Source of the DNA: a virus
DNA length: 64,000 nt
IMG/VR virus record: IMGVR_UViG_3300035670_000083
Coordinates: 36,285 to 100,284 of that record
Reading direction: 5' to 3' (one strand)
How positions within the stretch are numbered: position 1 is the first letter of the stretch; each line of letters opens with the position of its first letter. Shown here piece after piece: positions 59,458 to 64,000 of the stretch. Both the position numbers and the translations under genes were made by a program. Below the pieces are notes generated by a model. That model was not told the origin of the DNA and searched no databases. It was given only the letters and a program-made list of their open reading frames with translations.

Positions 59458-61581
59458 ATGAAACAAGTCCTAATTGTAGAAAACGCAACTAACTCATTAT
59501 CTCTTAATGAGAATAGTTCACCAAGTAAAGGGGAATATGTTTTGGGTGGAACATTCACTGAGTTCGATATTAAGAATCGTAACGAAAGAATTTACACGGC
59601 AGAGAAGTTTATTCCAGCTTTAGACGAGTTGAACGAAAGGATAAATTCTTTGGGTGTTGTTTATGGTGAGTTCGATCACCCCGACGTGTTTGACACCTCT
59701 TTATCGAGATCTTCACACATTTTAAAGAAGGCTCAATATGTAAGAGAAAATAACCGAGTTGAAGGTGAGATTAGACTTTTAAGTACTTATTGGGGAAAAG
59801 AAGCTAAATCATTAGTAAATGATGGTTGTCCAATATTTGTATCATCAAGAGCTGCCGGTGTTACTGAAGCTAACGGTACAGTTACTTTAAAGAAATTATT
59901 CACTTATGACATTGTAGCAGATCCTGGATTTTCATCAGCTAAGATGAATGTTGTGACTTTAAACGAATCGTTGGGTTACAACAAAAAATCAAATTTCAGA
60001 ATCTACGAGATGACAGATGAATCAAAAATTAATGAATTATTTAATATGAACACAAATGATTTTGTAACAAAGAAACAATTGACCGATTACTCAAACTATT
60101 TAGTTAATGAGTTAGCTTCTACGAAGAAGTCAGTAAAATCGGCATTGACAAAAGGGAATCTAAACCCTAAGAAATTAGAACAACTATTAGAGTATTATGA
60201 TGAACTCAACAACACTAATTCTCAAATTGTTAAGTATTTAGATTACTTAGCTGAGAAAGTTCAAGTTGTTGTTAATGAGAATAACTCATTGAGATCTACT
60301 ACTGATAAATTAATTAAACACAGTGATTACTTAGCAGAGAATTTAGAGAAATCAATCAATTATGCTGAGTACTTAGCAGAGAATCTTGATAAGAACATTG
60401 AGTATGCTGAATATATCGCAGAAAACTTGGATAAGAACATTTCTTACTCTGAGTACATTGCAGAGAATTTAGATAAATCAATCTCTTATGGAGAGTATTT
60501 AGCTGAGAACTTAGATAAGAACATTGCTTACTCTGAGTACTTAGCAGAGAATCTTGATAAGAATATCGAGTACTCTGAGTACATCGCTGAAAACTTAGAT
60601 AAGAATATTTCTTACTCTGAGTACATCGCAGAGCATTTGGATAACTCAATTGCTTATTCTGAATATTTAGCAGAGCATGTTGAAGGAAACATTGCATATG
60701 CTGAGTACATCGCAGAAAACTTAGATGACAATATAGCTTACTCTGAATACTTAGCAGAGAATCTTGACAATTCAATTTCTTACCAAGGATTGATAGTTGA
60801 AAGACTTAATTCTGGTAGATTGAATGAATCAATGGGTGGAGAAAAAGTTCCATCGTTGGAAGATATGGGATTCGAGCAAGTAGAAGAAGAGGAAGAAGAA
60901 ATGATGATGATGGGTGATGAAGATATGTACCCATCAAAAGAAGAAACTCCTGAATTGGATATGATGGAAGACGAAGAAGAAGAATCTGAAGAAGAGGTTA
61001 TGGAATCTCAAGAATCTGAAGAGGAAGAAGAGGAAGAATCATATGAAGTTAAAGGAGACTCTGATACTGAATTATCACAATCTATTGATAAATTGATCGA
61101 AGAAGCTAAAAAACGAAAAGCTGCTGAAACAACCGATCTACACTTTTTAAAGTTCTTAAACAAATCTCAGGTTGATAGTTTCTATAATCTTACACAAGAA
61201 GAGCAAGAAACTGTTAAACTTTATGTAAGCGAAAAAAGTTTCTTCAGTACTAAAGAAGTATTGAACCTGATATCTGAAGCTTTAAGTTCAAAAGAAGAAA
61301 CTCTTGAAGAAAGAGTAATCAGATTGATGCCAGAAAATGTAAAACCGATCTGGAATCAATTAAATGAGAGTTCTAGAAAGTCAGTCCTATCACAGGCAAG
61401 ACTTTACCCAGATGATGTGTTGAAAACAGAATCACAAGTTGAACACTTTTGGTTAACAAGAAATCTCAAGAAAAATGAGTCTGTTACTAAGAAATTAGTT
61501 TCACATGAGGCTTTAATCCAAGAAGATAAATTATCTGACAAGGAGTTAACAGCAATCATGGAAAGATTCAAAAGCCTTTAA
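59458..61581 (+). CDS. gp21: prohead protease fused to scaffold
   Basis: A 707-residue protein. Residues about 20-170 are the T4 gp21-type protease: GEYVLGGTFTEFDIKNRNER, EFDHPDVFDTS (His74) and PIFVSSRAAGVTE (Ser129/130). From about 180 it is a core/scaffold: helical, then 11 tandem 14-residue repeats at 288-441, then a long acidic region (EEEEEEMMMMGDEDMYPS), and a helical C-terminus. In T4, gp21 and gp22 are separate. Each repeat includes Y-[IL]-A-E, which matches the [L/I]-x-E cleavage rule of gp21, so the protease could cut its own scaffold into short pieces. The ATG lies about 25 nt after a TATATAC box. Confidence 0.88.
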   Translation: MKQVLIVENATNSLSLNENSSPSKGEYVLGGTFTEFDIKNRNERIYTAEKFIPALDELNERINSLGVVYGEFDHPDVFDTSLSRSSHILKKAQYVRENNRVEGEIRLLSTYWGKEAKSLVNDGCPIFVSSRAAGVTEANGTVTLKKLFTYDIVADPGFSSAKMNVVTLNESLGYNKKSNFRIYEMTDESKINELFNMNTNDFVTKKQLTDYSNYLVNELASTKKSVKSALTKGNLNPKKLEQLLEYYDELNNTNSQIVKYLDYLAEKVQVVVNENNSLRSTTDKLIKHSDYLAENLEKSINYAEYLAENLDKNIEYAEYIAENLDKNISYSEYIAENLDKSISYGEYLAENLDKNIAYSEYLAENLDKNIEYSEYIAENLDKNISYSEYIAEHLDNSIAYSEYLAEHVEGNIAYAEYIAENLDDNIAYSEYLAENLDNSISYQGLIVERLNSGRLNESMGGEKVPSLEDMGFEQVEEEEEEMMMMGDEDMYPSKEETPELDMMEDEEEESEEEVMESQESEEEEEEESYEVKGDSDTELSQSIDKLIEEAKKRKAAETTDLHFLKFLNKSQVDSFYNLTQEEQETVKLYVSEKSFFSTKEVLNLISEALSSKEETLEERVIRLMPENVKPIWNQLNESSRKSVLSQARLYPDDVLKTESQVEHFWLTRNLKKNESVTKKLVSHEALIQEDKLSDKELTAIMERFKSL
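60319..60780 (+). repeat. 11 tandem 42-bp repeats in the scaffold domain
   Basis: Eleven units of exactly 42 bases with no indels, coding for 14-residue repeats of type Y-[SA]-E-Y-[IL]-A-E-N-L-D-K-N-I-[SA]. Units differ by a few substitutions. Fourteen residues are two heptads, so a helix or coiled coil is expected. Confidence 0.95.
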
Positions 61582-61623
61582 TCTACAGGTTTAAGTAGAT
61601 AATAAAAAAGAATAAAAAAAATT

Positions 61624-63351
61624 ATGTCACATATTAGAATAGACAAACAAAAAGCGGTTAAGAAGTGGACTCCAGTATTGGAGAACATGGGTGTTACTGG
61701 TGACAGAGTTGAATGGATGTCAGAATTGGCTGAATTCCACTCTATTAACGAGAACGCTTACGCTAACGCAACTACTGCAGGTATGGGTGGTGTTTTCTCA
61801 CCACAACCAAGTTCGCTTCCAGGTAACTTAAATCTTGGAAACACAATTGGTGTTAATGGTGTTGGATCAGGTGATCTTGGACAGAACTTACTTCCAGTAG
61901 CTATGAAAATTGCAGCTCAAACAATCGGTCTTGACCTTGTTGCTGTAAAACCTACTCCAGGTCCAAAAATCGATTTACTTTACATCGACTTCCAGTACGA
62001 TGATTTGAATATGACTGGTGGTGCTGGTAGACCTCAAGTATTTAAATTGAATGCTACAACTATTGCGCCAATTAGTGCAACTCTTTCAGCTTATGCAATT
62101 GGACAGGGTGCTAGACTTACTCAAGGTGGATTGGATGGTAGACAAGTATTTGTTGCTTTCAACAGCAGTGGTGCAGGTACAGCAGGTACATTCTACACAG
62201 CGGATCCTGGTGCTGGTGTCAACCAACAAGGTATCTTAGAATTCCTTGGATTCTCAAGAATAGATGGATTGCCAATGTTCAGAGCTTTTAGACAAGCTAA
62301 CTCAACTGTTCAGGGATCATTGTCATACCCATACACATTCACTCAGACTTTGAATACCTTCGATCAGACTGCTATCACAACACAGTTAACAAATGGTAAT
62401 TTTGGTGGATTTACTGCATCTACTTTTGGAACAGCAGCTGTTGAATTGATTTCAGCTCTTGAAGATCACTTACCAGGATTCTCAGCAAACTGGTCATCTA
62501 GTCTTTCTTCAGGTGATTACCCAATGGGTCGTCAACAAGATGATGATACATACTCTGGTGTAATCGGTCCAAAAATCTCTTCTAAATCAGTAGCAGTAGG
62601 TACTATTGAAGTATCAACAGCTCTTAGAAGAACTGAAATCGAGGATATCAAAGCTAACACTGGTATGGATATCGTTCAAAAGATGGAGTCTATCCTTGTT
62701 AACGAACTTTCTCAAACTATCTCAAGACAAATCGTTAAGAGAGTATTTGAATTAGGTGATGCTAACAGAGCAACTGCTCCAGCTTACGGTGGTTCAGCAT
62801 CTTTCACAGGTGTTCCAGGAACAGCAACAATCTTTGACTTAGATACATCATATGTTCTTGCAAATGGTGGTATCGGTGGTGAGACTACTCACGCTGTTCA
62901 AAGAAAGCTTATCACTAAGTTATCTCACGCTTCTAACTACATCGCAACAGAAGGTCGTATCGGACCAGCTCAGTTCGCTGTAACAAACGGGGGTCTTGCG
63001 GCAGCTCTTATGGATATCGCTGGTTACACTATTAACCCAGTTAAATCTAAAGTGAACGGTCAAGGTCAATTATATCCTGTAGGAACAATCGGAGACATTC
63101 AAATCTACGTTGATCCATATCAGAGATACAATGACAACAGAATCGTACTTGGTAGAAAGAATAACCCAGACCAACCAGGTCTTATCTTCGTACCTTACTT
63201 GATGGCTCAGTCTATCAGTGTAATTTCTGAAGCTACTTTCGCTCCAAGAATGTTACTACGTTCAAGATACGCGATTACTGATGTTGGTTTCTTCCCAGAG
63301 AAACAATTCATGACTCTTTATGTAGTTGATGAACAACAATTCCTTAACTAA
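61624..63351 (+). CDS. gp23: major capsid protein
   Basis: A 575-residue capsid protein of T4 gp23 type (T4: 521). KKWTPVLENMGV is the conserved N-terminal helix of the family; VAVKPTPGPKIDLLYIDFQY, VEVSTALRRTEIEDIKANTG, GMDIVQKMESILVNELSQTI, and RYAITDVGFFPEKQFMTLYVV follow in order. In T4, gp21 removes the first 65 residues; here candidate sites lie near ELAEFHSINE at about 35-45. It follows the protease-scaffold gene by 42 nt, probably cotranscribed, and ends at a strong terminator. Confidence 0.95.
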   Translation: MSHIRIDKQKAVKKWTPVLENMGVTGDRVEWMSELAEFHSINENAYANATTAGMGGVFSPQPSSLPGNLNLGNTIGVNGVGSGDLGQNLLPVAMKIAAQTIGLDLVAVKPTPGPKIDLLYIDFQYDDLNMTGGAGRPQVFKLNATTIAPISATLSAYAIGQGARLTQGGLDGRQVFVAFNSSGAGTAGTFYTADPGAGVNQQGILEFLGFSRIDGLPMFRAFRQANSTVQGSLSYPYTFTQTLNTFDQTAITTQLTNGNFGGFTASTFGTAAVELISALEDHLPGFSANWSSSLSSGDYPMGRQQDDDTYSGVIGPKISSKSVAVGTIEVSTALRRTEIEDIKANTGMDIVQKMESILVNELSQTISRQIVKRVFELGDANRATAPAYGGSASFTGVPGTATIFDLDTSYVLANGGIGGETTHAVQRKLITKLSHASNYIATEGRIGPAQFAVTNGGLAAALMDIAGYTINPVKSKVNGQGQLYPVGTIGDIQIYVDPYQRYNDNRIVLGRKNNPDQPGLIFVPYLMAQSISVISEATFAPRMLLRSRYAITDVGFFPEKQFMTLYVVDEQQFLN

Positions 63352-63375
63352 TCTAAGATTAGTAGGTAAATTTAA

Positions 63376-63407
63376 AAACACCTTCCTTTCGGGAGGTGTT
63401 TTTTTTT
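63376..63407 (+). terminator. intrinsic terminator after major capsid
   Basis: AACACCTTCC pairs with GGGAGGTGTT around TTTC, followed by nine T residues. Confidence 0.9.
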
Positions 63408-63478
63408 ATTCAAATAAATAATTTTTTAGTATAAGATAAACGGATCGAAAGTTTCTTGATATATATATATATATTGTA

Positions 63479-64000
63479 ATGAATTGTGAAAGATTAAAAG
63501 AAATAAATGAAATATTAGATGGTAGTTCTAATAGGATGAAATTAAGTTACTTTGATAAAAACTACCCGGAAACTTCAGAAAAGATTCAAAAATTTTGCTA
63601 CAAACTTGATTTACCTTTCAAACAAATGATATGGCATTGGGTTAATGACTATCCAAATTATTATTTATGTAAATGTGGTGAAAAAGTATCATTTAATAGA
63701 AATTGGTTGGATGGTTATAAGAAATCTTGTTCTGCTAAATGTGCTCAAAGTAATGAATCAGCTAAAGAAAAAAGAAAAAAGACAAACTTAAAAAAGTGGG
63801 GAGTTGATAATGTTGCTAAATTAGATTTAATAAAAGAAAAACAAGCTTCCACAAATAAGGAAAGGTATGGTACTACATCATCTTTTCAAAATAAAGATGT
63901 TCGTGATAAATGGAAAGAATCTTTTAAATCAAAATGGGGAGTTGATAATCCCTTCTATTTAGAAGACTTTAAAGAAAAATCGAAGAAAACCAGTTTAAAA
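63479..64000 (+). CDS. homing-endonuclease-like protein, 3' end beyond window
   Basis: 174 residues before the window ends. YPNYYLCKCGEKVSFNRNWLDG and SCSAKCAQSNESAKEKRKKT form a zinc-ribbon-like start; then come repeats TNLKKWGVDNVAKLDLIKEK, TNKERYGTTSSFQNK and SKWGVDNPFYLEDFKEK, the same type as in the 29759 endonuclease. The nuclease core is expected past the edge. It sits immediately after the capsid terminator, in a gap between late genes, like the other insertions in this genome. A TATATATATATAT box lies just upstream of the ATG. Confidence 0.75.
   Translation, partial: MNCERLKEINEILDGSSNRMKLSYFDKNYPETSEKIQKFCYKLDLPFKQMIWHWVNDYPNYYLCKCGEKVSFNRNWLDGYKKSCSAKCAQSNESAKEKRKKTNLKKWGVDNVAKLDLIKEKQASTNKERYGTTSSFQNKDVRDKWKESFKSKWGVDNPFYLEDFKEKSKKTSLK

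Noticed and set aside
58986-59558. 190-residue minus-strand ORF starting at 59558
   Set aside because: Its first 70 residues overlap the protease gene start and promoter; the related sequence begins at the ATG at 59345.
60356-60775. Minus-strand Cys/Ser-rich ORF
   Set aside because: Antisense shadow of the 42-bp scaffold repeats.
1-64000. tRNA genes
   Set aside because: No cloverleaf-like GGTTCGA-type T-arm with matching acceptor stem was noticed; a dedicated tRNA search would be needed to be sure.

Overview
This AT-rich window looks like part of the genome of a large contractile-tailed (T4-type) phage infecting a member of the Bacteroidota, probably Flavobacteriia. The T4-type core is recognisable from translations: terminase small and large subunits, tail sheath, tail tube, sheath stabiliser, gp25 and gp26 baseplate proteins, portal, prohead protease, major capsid protein, gp4 head completion nuclease, gp44 clamp loader, gp47 nuclease and a gp55-like late sigma factor. 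The host assignment rests on a Bacteroidota-style ClpS, a signal peptide ending in FSQE, and several TAnnTTTG promoter boxes. No tRNA, rRNA or CRISPR was seen.

Layout. 1-3750: small structural or accessory genes, including a little protein sharing the scaffold repeat, a Gln/Gly repeat protein and a spanin-like pair. 3830-4650: HAD-type phosphatase and ClpS. 4673-11265: the most unusual region, about ten short cassettes (promoter/leader plus one small ORF) separated by imperfect palindromes with TAACG and GTTAT ends, followed by a tyrosine recombinase. It is organised like an integron cassette array. 11254-15740: terminase genes. The large subunit is fractured inside its Walker A motif by a split intein whose halves flank a free-standing homing endonuclease gene. 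15737-22500: hypothetical and accessory proteins. 22555-26808: a giant tail sheath. 27367-29760: an isoleucyl-tRNA synthetase preceded by what looks like a complete amino-acid attenuator (Ile-rich leader peptide, antiterminator, terminator). 29759-40880: a homing endonuclease, baseplate hub and tail tube genes, many small tagged proteins, gp47 and an AAA+ ATPase. 40964-52100: a giant baseplate protein, gp25, clamp loader and sheath stabiliser. 52159-56060: gp55-like sigma, GDP-fucose synthesis (gmd, fcl) and gp4. 56350-63350: portal, a protease-scaffold fusion and major capsid protein, with endonuclease genes or remnants in the gaps.

A theme across the window is a short N-terminal tag, roughly M-K-x-[LI]-x-x-[FY]-x-x-[FN]-[LI]-x-E, on about 22 otherwise unrelated proteins. 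It resembles the T4 capsid-targeting sequence (MKTYQEFIAE) that sends internal proteins into the prohead and is cleaved by gp21 after [L/I]-x-E. Most cassette ORFs carry it. The inferred picture is a phage that packages a large and exchangeable set of internal proteins, some of them supplied by a recombinase-linked cassette array. The protease-scaffold fusion carries 11 perfect-length 14-residue repeats, each with the same kind of cleavage site.
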